A DNA stretch of 42,196 nt from contig NZ_SZQA01000051.1 of assembly GCF_005233835.1 (NCBI RefSeq), positions 1-42,196 on the forward strand, read 5' to 3'. The DNA is from Herbidospora galbida (lineage in GTDB: Bacteria > Actinomycetota > Actinomycetes > Streptosporangiales > Streptosporangiaceae). Both the position numbers and the translations under genes were made by a program. The notes under the pieces are model-generated. The model was not told the origin of the DNA and did no database searches. It saw nothing but the letters and a program-made list of their open reading frames with translations. The number at the start of each line of letters is the position of its first letter. Within the stretch, counting starts at the first letter, position 1. This document shows, piece after piece, positions 22,716 to 31,625 of the stretch.

Positions 22716-22750
22716 GAAAAAGTCCCGGCCCGCCCAAGGCGAACCGGGAC
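22716..22750 (-). terminator. Terminator of the ctaCDF operon
   Basis: On the minus strand GTCCCGG and CCGGGAC (outer arms 22744-22750 and 22722-22728) enclose a 2-nt mismatch and an inner GGCG/CGCC-type stem (22731-22734 with 22738-22741), followed by a TTTTT tract (22717-22721). It lies 14 nt after the ctaF stop. Confidence 0.8.
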
Positions 22751-22763
22751 CAAGCTGCGGGAA

Positions 22764-23159
22764 CTAGTGCGAGAAGTGCCCGCGGTAGTACTGGAAGACG
22801 AACCCGATCGTGCTCATGATCACCGCGAAGACGCCGATGATGAAGAGCCACCAGCCGATGACGAACCCGAAGAACGTCAGCGCGGCCGACAGGCACACGA
22901 ACAGCGGCCACCACGAGTGGGGGCTGAAGAAGCCCAGCTCACCCGCGCCGTCACTGATCTCGGCCTCCTTGTCGTCCTCCGGCTGCTCGCCGATGCGACG
23001 GGCCGTGAAGAGCAGGTAGTAGCCGATCATGAAGGCGAGGCCCACCGAGATCGCCATCGCGGTGGTGCCGGTCACCTCCTTGGACCAGAACCAGTAGACG
23101 ATGTCGGCAGCGGCGAAGAACGCGCCGGTGAGGATGAACATCCATCCCTGGACCTTCAC
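22764..23159 (-). CDS. ctaF: Cytochrome c oxidase subunit IV (actinobacterial type)
   Basis: The 131-residue protein has four membrane helices (about 4-24, 32-52, 83-103 and 105-125) separated by an acidic loop (residues 55-75, [13 protein letters not shown]). It matches the actinobacterial CtaF family, which has no close mitochondrial homologue and packs against the aa3 oxidase core. ATG 23159 overlaps the ctaD stop (ATGA). It ends ctaC-ctaD-ctaF and is followed by the operon terminator. Confidence 0.93.
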   Translation of the reverse strand: MKVQGWMFILTGAFFAAADIVYWFWSKEVTGTTAMAISVGLAFMIGYYLLFTARRIGEQPEDDKEAEISDGAGELGFFSPHSWWPLFVCLSAALTFFGFVIGWWLFIIGVFAVIMSTIGFVFQYYRGHFSH

Positions 23160-24832
23160 GACTTGACCTCCTCGATCTCCGGCTGGGCCTGACCAGGCGT
23201 GATGTGCGGGTACTTGAGATCGAACGCCGGGCGCTCAGACCGGATGCGGGGCAGCCGGTGGAAGTTGTGCCGCGGCGGCGGGCAGGAGGTCGCCCACTCG
23301 AGCGAACCGGCGTAGCCCCACGGGTCGTCGACCGTGACCTTGGGCGCGTTGCGCCAGGTCGTCCAGACGTTCCAGAGGAACGGCAGGGTGGACGCGCCGA
23401 GCAGGAAGGCGCCGACCGAGCTGATCATGTTCAGGTCGGTGAAGCCGTCGACCGCCGCGTAGTCGGCGTAGCGGCGCGGGAAGCCGATGACACCCAGCCA
23501 GTGCTGGACCAGGAACGTCAGGTGGAAGCCGAAGAACAGGGTCCAGAAGTGCAGCTTGCCGATCTTGTCGTTCAGCATCTTCCCGGTGAACTTCGGCCAC
23601 CAGAAATAGAAGCCGGCGAACATCGCGAACACGACCGTGCCGAACACCACGTAGTGGAAGTGGGCCACCACGAAGTAGGAGTCGGAGATCGAGAAGTCGA
23701 GCGGCGGCGAGGCCAGGATGACGCCGGTCAGGCCACCGAAGAGGAAGGTGACCAGGAAGCCCACCGCGAAGAGCATCGGCGTCTCGAAACTGAGATGCCC
23801 TCGCCACATCGTGCCGATCCAGTTGAAGAACTTCACGCCCGTCGGTACGGCGATGAGGAACGTCATGAACGAGAAGAACGGCAGCAGCACCTGGCCGGTG
23901 ACGAACATGTGGTGCGCCCACACCGTCACCGAGAGGCCCGCGATGGCGATGGTCGCGCCGACCAGGCCGATGTAGCCGAAGATCGGCTTGCGGCTGAAGA
24001 CCGGCAGGACCTCGGTGATGATGCCGAAGAACGGCAGGGCGATGATGTAGACCTCGGGATGGCCGAAGAACCAGAACAGGTGCTGCCACAGCATCGCGCC
24101 GCCGTTGGCGGCGTCGAAGACGTGGGCGCCGAGCTTCCGGTCGGCCTCCAGCACCAGCAGCGCCGCCGCCAGCACCGGGAAGGCCAGCAGCACCAGGATG
24201 CTGGTGAGCAGGATGTTCCAGGTGAAGATCGGCATGCGGAACATCGTCATGCCGGGCGCGCGCATGCAGATGATCGTGGTGATGAAGTTGACCGCGCCGA
24301 GGATGGTGCCCAGGCCCGACAGCGCCAGGCCCATGATCCACAGGTCACCGCCGATGCCCGGCGAGGTGACCGCGTTCGACAGCGGCGCGTAGGCGGTCCA
24401 GCCGAAGGCGGCCGCGCCGCCGGGCGTGAAGAAGCCGCCGACGGCGATGATGCTGCCGAACAGGTAGAGCCAGTAGCTCACCATGTTCAGACGCGGGAAC
24501 GCCACGTCGGGGGCGCCGATCTGGAGCGGCATCAGCTCGTTGGCGAAGCCCGCGAACAGCGGGGTCGCGAACATCAGCAGCATGATCGTGCCGTGCATGG
24601 TGAACAGCTGGTTGAACTGCTCGTTCGAGACGACCTGCATGCCCGGCTGGGCCAGCTCGGCGCGCATGACCAGAGCCATGACGCCGCCGATGAGGAAGAA
24701 CACGAACGAGGTCATCAGGTAGAGATGACCGATGATCTTGTGGTCGGTCGTCGTCAGCCACTTCACGACGACGGAACCCTTGCGGTAGGGCGGCCGCGGT
24801 GGGATCGCCCCGCCTTCGGCGTGCGCGGTCAC
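23156..24832 (-). CDS. ctaD: Cytochrome c oxidase subunit I
   Basis: This is the 558-residue catalytic subunit of the aa3 oxidase, with about twelve membrane helices. All metal ligands are present: His80 and His393 for haem a, His391 for haem a3, and His258, His307 and His308 for CuB, with the cross-linked Tyr262 in GHPEVYI. It reduces oxygen to water and pumps protons. GTG 24832 overlaps the ctaC stop (GTGA); the frame continuing upstream is antisense noise. The N-terminus ([20 protein letters not shown]) is hydrophilic, as in other actinobacteria. Confidence 0.97.
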   Translation of the reverse strand: MTAHAEGGAIPPRPPYRKGSVVVKWLTTTDHKIIGHLYLMTSFVFFLIGGVMALVMRAELAQPGMQVVSNEQFNQLFTMHGTIMLLMFATPLFAGFANELMPLQIGAPDVAFPRLNMVSYWLYLFGSIIAVGGFFTPGGAAAFGWTAYAPLSNAVTSPGIGGDLWIMGLALSGLGTILGAVNFITTIICMRAPGMTMFRMPIFTWNILLTSILVLLAFPVLAAALLVLEADRKLGAHVFDAANGGAMLWQHLFWFFGHPEVYIIALPFFGIITEVLPVFSRKPIFGYIGLVGATIAIAGLSVTVWAHHMFVTGQVLLPFFSFMTFLIAVPTGVKFFNWIGTMWRGHLSFETPMLFAVGFLVTFLFGGLTGVILASPPLDFSISDSYFVVAHFHYVVFGTVVFAMFAGFYFWWPKFTGKMLNDKIGKLHFWTLFFGFHLTFLVQHWLGVIGFPRRYADYAAVDGFTDLNMISSVGAFLLGASTLPFLWNVWTTWRNAPKVTVDDPWGYAGSLEWATSCPPPRHNFHRLPRIRSERPAFDLKYPHITPGQAQPEIEEVKS

Positions 24833-25662
24833 TGTGCGCCTCCCGCGGCGGACTGGGTGGTCATGTACTGGTCGAACTCCGCCTGGGGAACCAGCTTGAC
24901 CGAGAACAACATCTTGCTGTGGTCGACGCCGCACAGCTCGGCGCACCGTCCGAAGAACACCCCGGTCTTGTCGAGGGTGTCGAGCTCGAACTTGTTGTGC
25001 ACGCCCGGGATGACGTCCTGCTTGAAGAGGAACGCCGGCACCCAGAACGAGTGGATGACGTCGGGCGACTCGAGGGCGAACTCGACCTTGGTGCCGACCG
25101 GCAGCACCAGCTGCGGGCCCTGCGGGTTGGTCGTGCTCTGCTTGGACAGGTCGACCGGGACGCCGGCCACCGTCGCCGTCTTGCCCTGGGCCTCGGTGGT
25201 GAAGCGCCAGCTCCACTGGTAGCCCTCGACCTTGACCTTCACCGGGGCGGTGCCGGAGACCTTGATGATCTCGGTCTCGTCGCGCGCGGTGAAGTAGAAG
25301 AAGACCGCCACCATGACCAGCGGGACGAGCGTGTAGAGCATCTCGATCGGCAGGTTGTACCGCACCTGGGGCGGCAGCTGCTGGTCGGAGTTCTTGCGCC
25401 GGCGGTGGAACAGCACCGACCACACGATCAGGCCGAAGACGACGACGAACGTCGCGAAGGCGGCCACCCACGAGCCCAGCCACAGGTCGAGCATCAGGTT
25501 GCCCTGCCGCGTCTGCGGCTCAGGCTGGGCCAGCCGGGACCACTGATCGGCTGCCTCTGAACTACACGCCGACGCGGACGCGACCAGAACCGCCACACCG
25601 GCGAGACTGGGCAGCCGGCGGCGGGCCAACGATCGCCGTGTCGTACGGCGGGTCGGACTCAC
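24829..25662 (-). CDS. ctaC: Cytochrome c oxidase subunit II
   Basis: The 277-residue subunit II has a basic N-terminus, a lipoprotein-like signal ending SASAC (Cys33), two membrane helices (about 62-84 and 107-125) and a periplasm-facing cupredoxin domain. The CuA site is complete: His204, Cys240, Cys244, His248 and Met251 ([12 protein letters not shown]). It receives electrons from QcrC. GTG 25662 is preferred because of a GGGGTAGG sequence upstream and a normal signal length; GTG/ATG codons further upstream (to 25728) would add up to 22 residues. It overlaps ctaD by GTGA and starts the ctaCDF operon, whose promoter lies in 25663-25820. Confidence 0.94.
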   Translation of the reverse strand: MSPTRRTTRRSLARRRLPSLAGVAVLVASASACSSEAADQWSRLAQPEPQTRQGNLMLDLWLGSWVAAFATFVVVFGLIVWSVLFHRRRKNSDQQLPPQVRYNLPIEMLYTLVPLVMVAVFFYFTARDETEIIKVSGTAPVKVKVEGYQWSWRFTTEAQGKTATVAGVPVDLSKQSTTNPQGPQLVLPVGTKVEFALESPDVIHSFWVPAFLFKQDVIPGVHNKFELDTLDKTGVFFGRCAELCGVDHSKMLFSVKLVPQAEFDQYMTTQSAAGGAQ

Positions 25663-25822
25663 GGATCGCCTACCCCACACTTGAAGCCCATGGGGCACAC
25701 CCCTGGGCGGTTTTCGAGGATTCCACACAGCCGGGGGAATCTTCTCCCCCGCTTTACTTGATTCACTTCAATGCCGAGACACTTTAGCGCGGACCGGCAC
25801 CGGTCCTCGTTCCAGCCCCCGT

Positions 25823-25828
25823 TAATGT
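25823..25828 (+). promoter_or_regulatory. Candidate -10 box, leaderless cysteine desulfurase gene
   Basis: TAATGT ends 7 nt before GTG 25836, with no Shine-Dalgarno sequence between, the leaderless pattern seen repeatedly in this window. Confidence 0.45.
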
Positions 25829-25835
25829 CCTCACT

Positions 25836-26969
25836 GTGGCGTACCTCGATGCGGCATCGACCGAGCCCCTCCACCCAGCGGCCCGCGAAGCCCTGCTCGC
25901 GGCCCTCGACGTGGGGTGGGCCGACCCCGCCCGGCTCTACGGTTCGGCCCGGCGGGCGCGGCTGCTGCTCGACCAGGCCCGGGCCGAGATCGCCGAGGTG
26001 CTGGGCGCGCGGCCCGACGAGCTGTCGTTCACCACGTCGGGCACGCAGGCCGTCCACCTGGGCGTCCTCGGCGCGCTGCAGGGCCGTCGGCGGGCCGGGC
26101 GCCACCTGGTGGTGAGCGCGGTCGAGCATTCGAGCGTGCTGCACGCGGCGGGCGTCCACGAGGGTGCCGGTGGCAGCGTACAGACCGTCGGCGTGGCGCT
26201 CTCCGGGCGGGTCGACCTGCCCGCCTTCGCCGGGGCGGTGGCCGCCGAAGGGGTCGCGGCAGCGGCGCTCCAGACGGCCAACCACGAGGTGGGGACACTC
26301 CAGCCGGTGGCCGAGGCGGCCGAGGCGTGCCGGGCGGCGGGGGTGCCGCTGGTGGTCGACGCGGCCCAGTCGGCCGGGCGGCTGCCGATCCCGCCGGGCT
26401 GGTCGGTGCTGGCGGCCAGCGCCCACAAGTGGGGCGGGCCGGCCGGGGTCGGGGTGCTGGCGGTCCGCAAGGGCACCCGCTGGCGCTCGCCCTACCCGGA
26501 GGACGAACGCGAGTTGCGCCGGGTGCCGGGCTACGAGAACGTGCCCGCCGTGGTCGCCGCCGCCGCGGCGCTGCGCGCCCGCGCGGCCGAGTCGGCGGCC
26601 GAGAACGCCCGCCTGTCGGCGCTGGTCGACCGGATCCGCGCCGAGGTCCCGCGCCGGGTCCCCGACGTCGAGGTGATCGGTGATCCGGTCGACCGCCTCC
26701 CCCATCTGGTGACCTTCTCGTGTCTGTACGTCGACGGCGAGGCGCTCCTGACCGAACTCGACAAGGCCGGTTTCGCCGTCTCGTCAGGAAGTTCGTGTAC
26801 GGCGAGTACGCTTCGTCCATCACACGTACTGGAGGCGATGGGCGTGCTTACGCATGGAAACGTCCGGGTATCGCTGCCCCGTGGGATTCCCGAAGACGAT
26901 GTCGACCGGTTCCTCACCGTTCTCCCCGACATCGTGCGTCGCGTCCGCCAGCGTCTGGGGGTGCAGTGA
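25836..26969 (+). CDS. Cysteine desulfurase (NifS/IscS-like)
   Basis: The 377-residue PLP enzyme removes sulfur from cysteine as an enzyme persulfide. The PLP lysine is Lys198 (ASAHKWGG), the cofactor-holding residues include His98 and Asp175 (VVDAAQSAG), and the active cysteine is Cys321 in SSGSSCTASTLRPSHVL. The short segment around Cys321 fits the group I (NifS/IscS) type. GTG 25836 is leaderless. It overlaps the TusA-like gene by GTGA, so the pair very likely passes sulfur from desulfurase to TusA for tRNA thiolation, Fe-S or cofactor synthesis. It is divergent from ctaC. Confidence 0.92.
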   Translation: MAYLDAASTEPLHPAAREALLAALDVGWADPARLYGSARRARLLLDQARAEIAEVLGARPDELSFTTSGTQAVHLGVLGALQGRRRAGRHLVVSAVEHSSVLHAAGVHEGAGGSVQTVGVALSGRVDLPAFAGAVAAEGVAAAALQTANHEVGTLQPVAEAAEACRAAGVPLVVDAAQSAGRLPIPPGWSVLAASAHKWGGPAGVGVLAVRKGTRWRSPYPEDERELRRVPGYENVPAVVAAAAALRARAAESAAENARLSALVDRIRAEVPRRVPDVEVIGDPVDRLPHLVTFSCLYVDGEALLTELDKAGFAVSSGSSCTASTLRPSHVLEAMGVLTHGNVRVSLPRGIPEDDVDRFLTVLPDIVRRVRQRLGVQ

Positions 26970-27259
26970 TCTGGCGTAAGAAGTCGCCCGAGCCGCCTGC
27001 CGAAGCGCCTGCGCCGGTGGTGGTGCCGCCGGCCGCGCTGACCATCGACGCGCTGGGCCGCAAGTGCCCGATACCGATCATCATGCTGGCCGAGCGCGTC
27101 GGCGAGGTGCCCGTGGGGGCGGTGATCTCGGTGCTGGCCGACGACCCGGCCGCCTTCACCGACATCCCGGCCTGGTGCCGCCTGAAGTCGCACCAGCACG
27201 TCGAGAGCTACGAGCTGCCCCAGGGCGGCTGGGCGATCCACGTACGCCGGCAGTACTGA
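26966..27259 (+). CDS. TusA-like sulfur carrier protein
   Basis: The 97-residue protein has a 20-residue Pro/Ala-rich N-terminal extension and a TusA domain with the signature LGRKCPIPIIML, where Cys34 of the CPxP motif carries the persulfide. It would accept sulfur from the desulfurase whose stop codon it overlaps (GTGA) and hand it on in the cytoplasm. TusA proteins are usually 75-82 residues; the extension begins MIWRKKSPEPPAEAPAP and looks unstructured. A hairpin follows it directly. Which acceptor it feeds cannot be told. Confidence 0.9.
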   Translation: MIWRKKSPEPPAEAPAPVVVPPAALTIDALGRKCPIPIIMLAERVGEVPVGAVISVLADDPAAFTDIPAWCRLKSHQHVESYELPQGGWAIHVRRQY

Positions 27260-27286
27260 AAAAGGCCGCCCACGAGGGCGGCCTTT
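27259..27286. terminator. Bidirectional terminator between tusA-like and PfkB genes
   Basis: A perfect 11-bp stem AAAGGCCGCCC (27261-27271)/GGGCGGCCTTT (27276-27286) closes a 4-nt loop. The T tract is longer on the minus strand (AAAAA on plus at 27259-27263), so it should end the convergent kinase gene as well as the TusA transcript. Confidence 0.85.
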
Positions 27287-27296
27287 CGCGTGCGGA

Positions 27297-28283
27297 CTAC
27301 GGGCGCAGGCAGCGCAGGTGGGCGCCGATCTCGGCGGCGGCTTCCTTGCCGTAGCAGGCGCCGAAGCGCTCGAGGAAGTCGGCCTGGCCGAGCTCGTATT
27401 CCTGACCGCCGACGCGCTCGAGCACGTGGGTGGCGGTGAGGTTGCCGATCTGGGCGCAGCGCTCCAGGCTCAGGCCCCAGGTCAGGCCCGCGAGGAAGCC
27501 CGAGCGGAACGCGTCGCCGACGCCGGTCGGGTCGGCCTTGCCGCGCTCGGGGGCCGGGGAGACGTGGATCGAGGGCTCGCCCTTGCGGTCGATGCGCGAC
27601 CCCTTGGGGCCGAGGGTGGTGACCCGCACGCCGACGCGGTCGAGGACCTCTTCGTCGGACCAGCCGGTCTTCTGCTCGATGAGCCCCTTCTCGTAGTCGT
27701 TGGAGAAGAGGTAGGCCGCGCCGTCGATCAGCTCGCGGATCTGCTCACCGGGCATGCGGGCGAGCTGCTGGGAGATGTCGGCGGCGAAGGGGATGCCGCG
27801 CGACTTGCTCTCGGCGGTGTGGCGCAGCATGGCGTCGGGGTCGTTGGGGCCGACCAGCACGAGGTCGAGGCCGCCGACGCGGGCCGCGATCGGGCCGAGT
27901 TCGATGTTCCGGGCCTCGGCCATCGCGCCGGTGTAGAACGACGCGATCTGGTTGTGGTCCTGGTCGGTGGTGCACAGGAACCGGGCGGTGTGGTGGAGCT
28001 CGGAGATGTGGACGGAGTCGCAGTCGACGCCGTGGCGCTCCAGCCAGGACCGGTAGTCGGCGAAGTCGTCGCCGACCGCGCCCACGAGGATCGGCCGCAG
28101 CCCCAGGCCGCCCATGCCGAACGCGATGTTGCCCGCGCAGCCGCCCCGCCGGATCTCCAGCTCGTCGACGAGGAACGACAGCGACACGCGGTCGAGCTGC
28201 TCGGCGATCAGCTGGTCGCCGAAGCGGCCGGGGAACGTCATCAGATGGTCGGTCGCGATGGAGCCGGTGACGGCGATGCGCAC
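27297..28283 (-). CDS. PfkB-family kinase, probably adenosine kinase
   Basis: The 328-residue ribokinase-fold enzyme has the N-terminal GG motif (RRGGCAGNIAFGMGGLG, 46-62) and the C-terminal signature DPTGVGDAF (251-259) with catalytic base Asp257. The closest relative I recall is M. tuberculosis Rv2202c (AdoK/CbhK), an adenosine kinase placed between ctaC and an ErpA-like gene, just as here. It would phosphorylate adenosine to AMP in purine salvage. A generic sugar kinase is the alternative. GTG 28283 has GAGGAG 8 nt upstream. The bidirectional terminator lies 11 nt past its stop. Confidence 0.85.
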   Translation of the reverse strand: MRIAVTGSIATDHLMTFPGRFGDQLIAEQLDRVSLSFLVDELEIRRGGCAGNIAFGMGGLGLRPILVGAVGDDFADYRSWLERHGVDCDSVHISELHHTARFLCTTDQDHNQIASFYTGAMAEARNIELGPIAARVGGLDLVLVGPNDPDAMLRHTAESKSRGIPFAADISQQLARMPGEQIRELIDGAAYLFSNDYEKGLIEQKTGWSDEEVLDRVGVRVTTLGPKGSRIDRKGEPSIHVSPAPERGKADPTGVGDAFRSGFLAGLTWGLSLERCAQIGNLTATHVLERVGGQEYELGQADFLERFGACYGKEAAAEIGAHLRCLRP

Positions 28284-28375
28284 GGGGTGATCTCCTCGTT
28301 GTCAGCAGCGCGTGGAAGCCCGCCGGATCGCGAGCCCCGCAAGAATACGCGATATTCAGGCTGACCCGGGACATG

Positions 28376-28418
28376 GCGAGACACCCGCGCGCCCGAGCAG
28401 GGTGCGCGGGTGTCTCGC
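28376..28418 (-). terminator. Strong hairpin downstream of erpA
   Basis: GCGAGACACCCGCGC (28376-28390) pairs perfectly with GCGCGGGTGTCTCGC (28404-28418), a 15-bp stem with a 13-nt loop, starting 9 nt after the erpA stop. There is no T tract, so it may be an actinobacterial T-less terminator or an mRNA-stabilising stem. Confidence 0.6.
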
Positions 28419-28427
28419 CGGGCGCTC

Positions 28428-28781
28428 CTAGTTGAAGGAGTCGCCGCAGGCGCAGGAACCCGTGGCGTTCGGGTTGTCGATCGTGAAGCCCGACTTCTCG
28501 ATCGTGTCGACGAAGTCGACGGTCGCACCGATCAGGTAGGGGGCGCTCATCCGGTCGGTCACGACCGAGACGCCGCCGAAGTCGGAGACAACGTCGCCGT
28601 CCATCGAGCGGTCGTCGAAATAGAGCTGGTAACGGAGGCCGGAACAGCCCCCCGGCTGCACGGCGACACGGAGGTGGAGACCCTCCTCGCCCTGCTGCTC
28701 CAGCAGGCTGCTGACCTTGGCGGCGGCCGCGTCAGTCAGGATCAGGCCCTGCTTCGTGGTCTCGCTGCTCTCAACCGACAT
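28428..28781 (-). CDS. erpA: Iron-sulfur cluster insertion protein ErpA/HesB type
   Basis: The 117-residue A-type carrier has the three conserved cysteines: one in QPGGCSGL and two in the C-terminal GSCACGDSF motif. These proteins hold a cluster and deliver it to Fe-S enzymes in the cytoplasm. The length is normal. ATG 28781 is preceded by GGGAG 8 nt upstream. It is divergent from nadA, an Fe-S enzyme, and lies a few kb from the Rieske protein gene, so it may serve either. The first 10 residues are variable. Confidence 0.93.
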   Translation of the reverse strand: MSVESSETTKQGLILTDAAAAKVSSLLEQQGEEGLHLRVAVQPGGCSGLRYQLYFDDRSMDGDVVSDFGGVSVVTDRMSAPYLIGATVDFVDTIEKSGFTIDNPNATGSCACGDSFN

Positions 28782-28904
28782 CTTGGTGACTCCCAGCGTC
28801 TGTATCTGACGTCCTTCTAGAACGTTAGCAACACGTTGGCGCTGTCCCTACATTCCCGGTCCGGACACCCCAGGGGAATACCTCCCAAAGCGGATGTGTA
28901 ATTA

Positions 28905-28926
28905 TTAGTCGTCAGTTCGACGATAA
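28905..28926. promoter_or_regulatory. Inverted repeat in the nadA promoter region
   Basis: TTAGTCGTC (28905-28913) and GACGATAA (28919-28926) form an imperfect inverted repeat around a 5-nt centre, 22-43 nt before the nadA start. Its size and place suit an operator for an NAD-responsive or Fe-S-responsive repressor; the factor is unknown. Confidence 0.4.
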
Positions 28927-28947
28927 GTCCCCGAAGGGGGTGTGGTC

Positions 28948-30096
28948 GTGACGACCACGAGTCTTCCGCTCTTCGTCCTCGGGCAGGGCGTCGACCCGCA
29001 CAGTGAGCGCGGTGTCGACTGTCCCGGTGAGCTGCCCCCCGCCTCCGACCCGGCGCTGGTGGCGCGGGCCCGCAAGGCCAAGGAGGCGCTCGGCGACCGG
29101 CTGTTCGTGCTGGGCCACCACTACCAGCGGGACGAGGTCATCCAGTTCGCCGACGTGACGGGCGACTCCTTCAAGCTGGCCCGCGAGGCGGCGGCCCGGC
29201 CCGAGGCCGAGTTCATCGTGTTCTGCGGCGTCCACTTCATGGCCGAGTCGGCCGACATCCTGACCTCCGAGCGGCAGAAGGTGATTCTGCCCGACCTGGC
29301 CGCCGGGTGCTCCATGGCCGACATGGCCACCTTCGACCAGGTCGAGGAGGCCTGGGAGGTGCTGGAGGACGCCGGGATCGCCGGGGTCACGGTGCCGGTG
29401 ACGTACATGAACAGCAGCGCCGACATCAAGGCGTTCTGCGGGCGGCACGGCGGCGCGGTGTGCACCTCGTCCAACGCCAAGAGGGCCCTCGACTGGGCCT
29501 TCGAGCAGGGCGAGAAGGTGCTCTTCCTGCCCGACCAGCACCTCGGCCGCAACACCGCCGTGCTGGAGATGGGCCTGAGCCTGGACGACTGCGTCGTCTA
29601 CAACCCGCACCGCCCGAACGGCGGCCTGACGGACGAGCAGCTCAGGAACGCCAAGATGATCCTCTGGCGCGGCCACTGCTCGGTGCACGGCCGCTTCACC
29701 GCCGAGAACGTCGACGACGTGCGGGCCCGCGTCCCCGGCGTGAACGTGCTGGTGCACCCCGAGTGCCGCCACGAGGTGGTCACCAAGGCCGACTACGTGG
29801 GGTCGACCGAATACATCATCAAGCAGCTGGAGGCGGCCCCGGCCGGCTCGACCTGGGCCGTGGGCACCGAGCTCAACCTGGTGCGGCGGCTGGGGACGAT
29901 GTTCCCCGACAAGACGGTCATGTTCCTGGAGAAGACCGTCTGCTACTGCTCGACGATGAACCGCATCGACCTGCCCCACCTGGTGCGCTCGCTGGAGTCG
30001 CTGGCGGCGGGACAGGTCGTGAACCAGATCACGGTCGACCCCGAGACCACCCACTGGGCCAAGGTCGCGCTCGACCGGATGCTGGCGCTGCCGTGA
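28948..30096 (+). CDS. nadA: Quinolinate synthase
   Basis: The 382-residue enzyme condenses iminoaspartate with dihydroxyacetone phosphate to quinolinate, the first committed step of de novo NAD synthesis. It carries the 4Fe-4S cysteines in LAAGCSMAD, RGHCSVHGRF and TVCYCSTMNRIDL and the substrate-site segments VLGHHYQRDEV and MNSSADIKAF. GTG 28948 is chosen because AAGGGGG lies 7 nt before it and homologues start MTT; GTG 28942 would add two residues. The ribosome-binding site sits in a small CCCC-GAA-GGGG hairpin (28929-28939). nadB and nadC are not adjacent. Its stop lies 3 nt from that of the convergent SIMPL gene. Confidence 0.95.
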   Translation: MTTTSLPLFVLGQGVDPHSERGVDCPGELPPASDPALVARARKAKEALGDRLFVLGHHYQRDEVIQFADVTGDSFKLAREAAARPEAEFIVFCGVHFMAESADILTSERQKVILPDLAAGCSMADMATFDQVEEAWEVLEDAGIAGVTVPVTYMNSSADIKAFCGRHGGAVCTSSNAKRALDWAFEQGEKVLFLPDQHLGRNTAVLEMGLSLDDCVVYNPHRPNGGLTDEQLRNAKMILWRGHCSVHGRFTAENVDDVRARVPGVNVLVHPECRHEVVTKADYVGSTEYIIKQLEAAPAGSTWAVGTELNLVRRLGTMFPDKTVMFLEKTVCYCSTMNRIDLPHLVRSLESLAAGQVVNQITVDPETTHWAKVALDRMLALP

Positions 30097-30099
30097 CGG

Positions 30100-30813
30100 C
30101 TAGCGGAGCTCGAAGACGACCCTGACATTGACGCCCACCGACTGGCGGCCCGGCGAGATCGACTTGTCGGCCGCCATCAGGTGGACGCCCTCGAACGGGA
30201 TCGGGGCGCGCCCCTCGCCGTCTTCGCTGACGTTCAGCACCCGGCCCAGCCTGCGGCCGGTCAGCTTGGCGTACTGCCTGGCCTTGGCCTCGGCGTCCTT
30301 GTAGGCGGCGTCGCGGGCGGCGGCCAGCGCGGCCTTCGGGTCGCCGATCTCGAAGGAGACGCCGTTCAGGCGGGCCTCCTCCCCCGCGGCGGCCACCGCG
30401 TCGACCACCCGGTCGGCGTCGTCGAGGTCGCGGACGAGCACCTCGACGCCCTGCCCGGCGCGGTAGCCGGAGACCTTCGGGTAGTCGTCGTATTCGGGGC
30501 CGAGGGAGATCTCGCTGGTGCGCAGGTCGTCTTCGTCGACGCCGGCGGCGAGCAGGGCGGTGCGGAGGGTCGCGGCGGCCTTGCGGGCGTCGCCGAACGC
30601 GGCCCCGGCCGTCGCGCGGCGGACCTCGACGCCGGCCTGGAGGCGCATGCGGTCGGGGGCCGCCGAGACGGCGCCGTTGCCGGTGACGGTGATCTTCGCG
30701 TCGTCTGCCACGACCCCGGCATACCCGGCCGGGGTGGCGGCGAACGCCGCCGGGGTGGTCAGCAGTCCGGCGGCGAGGAAGGCGGCCGCGGTCGCGTACC
30801 TGATGGTGATCAT
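30100..30813 (-). CDS. Secreted SIMPL-domain (DUF541) protein
   Basis: The 237-residue protein has a signal peptide (MITIRYATAAAFLAAGLLTT, cleavage near AFA/A at 26) and a SIMPL/DUF541 domain: ITVTGNGAVSAAPDRMRLQAG near the start, EISLGPEYDDY, and the later DAEAKARQYAKLTGRRLGRV. Family members fold into oligomeric rings outside the membrane; their biochemical role is not settled. ATG 30813 gives a normal signal peptide; the frame extending further upstream is antisense noise. It follows the mycothiol-dependent enzyme gene by 56 nt and converges on nadA with a 3-nt gap and no terminator. Confidence 0.88.
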   Translation of the reverse strand: MITIRYATAAAFLAAGLLTTPAAFAATPAGYAGVVADDAKITVTGNGAVSAAPDRMRLQAGVEVRRATAGAAFGDARKAAATLRTALLAAGVDEDDLRTSEISLGPEYDDYPKVSGYRAGQGVEVLVRDLDDADRVVDAVAAAGEEARLNGVSFEIGDPKAALAAARDAAYKDAEAKARQYAKLTGRRLGRVLNVSEDGEGRAPIPFEGVHLMAADKSISPGRQSVGVNVRVVFELR

Positions 30814-30869
30814 GGGCGCGATCCCATCACCGGCCCGGCCCGCGCGGCCCGCGCGCCACGCGTCCTTGG

Positions 30870-31607
30870 TCACATCGTGGAGTTGTCGGCCCACCGCTTG
30901 AGCAGGGCGGCGTCGCCCTCGACGGAGTAGTCGCCGTAGCCGCGCCGGCCCCACATCAGCAGCAGGATGTCGGCCGCCGTGGAGGTGCGGACGGTGACCT
31001 CGCCGGGCATCGCGGACGGCTCGTAGGTGTAGCCGTCGGGGTAGAGGGTGACCAGGAAGCCCACTCCGGTGTCGGACTGCCACGACAGGCGCTCGCCGTC
31101 GCCGGTCAGGTCGCGGGGCTTCCAGTCGGCGTAGGGGAGGTTGTCGAGCAGCTCGCTCACCCCGTCTGCGGCCACGGCCTCGTCGATCTGCGGGGTGTGG
31201 CCGAGGGCGATGGCGGCGTCGGCGCCGTGGACGGCGTTCTCGCAGAGCTGGCGGCGGGCCCACCAGACCACGGGGCGGGGACCGGACCACGTCCAGACGA
31301 CCGTCGACGGGTCGTGGGCCAGCAGGCCCTTGCGCAGCGGTTCGGCCCCGGCCGCGAACCAGTCGGCGTAGCCGGCGTCGTCGGAGGGCAGGCCCAGGTC
31401 GATAGACGCCCGGTCGAGCCGCTCCTGACGGGCCTCGCCCGCCACCACGGCCGCCCTGCGATGGGTGCTGCCGGTGTGCTCGACCAGGTCGCGCAGGCTC
31501 CAGCCGGGGCAGGTCGGCACGGGCCTGGCCAGGTCGTGACCTCGGATGGCGTCGGCCATGCGGGTGATCTGCGCGGCGACGGCGTCGGCGTACTCCAGTC
31601 GGTCCAC
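30870..31607 (-). CDS. Mycothiol-dependent maleylpyruvate-isomerase family protein
   Basis: The 245-residue protein starts with a DinB-like four-helix domain bearing the actinobacterial signature TCPGWSLRDLVEHTGSTHR (31-49), whose His belongs to the metal site, plus a second His in ENAVHGADA. The rest (about 165-245) is the MDMPI C-terminal domain. Members use mycothiol, the actinobacterial thiol, for isomerisation or transfer; the substrate is unknown. GTG 31607 has AGGGGAG 7 nt upstream. It lies 18 nt after pspAB and may be the last gene of that operon, which would link it to envelope or thiol stress. Confidence 0.85.
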   Translation of the reverse strand: MDRLEYADAVAAQITRMADAIRGHDLARPVPTCPGWSLRDLVEHTGSTHRRAAVVAGEARQERLDRASIDLGLPSDDAGYADWFAAGAEPLRKGLLAHDPSTVVWTWSGPRPVVWWARRQLCENAVHGADAAIALGHTPQIDEAVAADGVSELLDNLPYADWKPRDLTGDGERLSWQSDTGVGFLVTLYPDGYTYEPSAMPGEVTVRTSTAADILLLMWGRRGYGDYSVEGDAALLKRWADNSTM

Positions 31608-31625
31608 TGGCTCCCCTGTCCTCGG

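Noticed and set aside
28821-28837. Inverted repeat AACGT-N7-ACGTT upstream of erpA
   Set aside because: Only 5-bp arms; too short to call an operator without comparison to other genomes.
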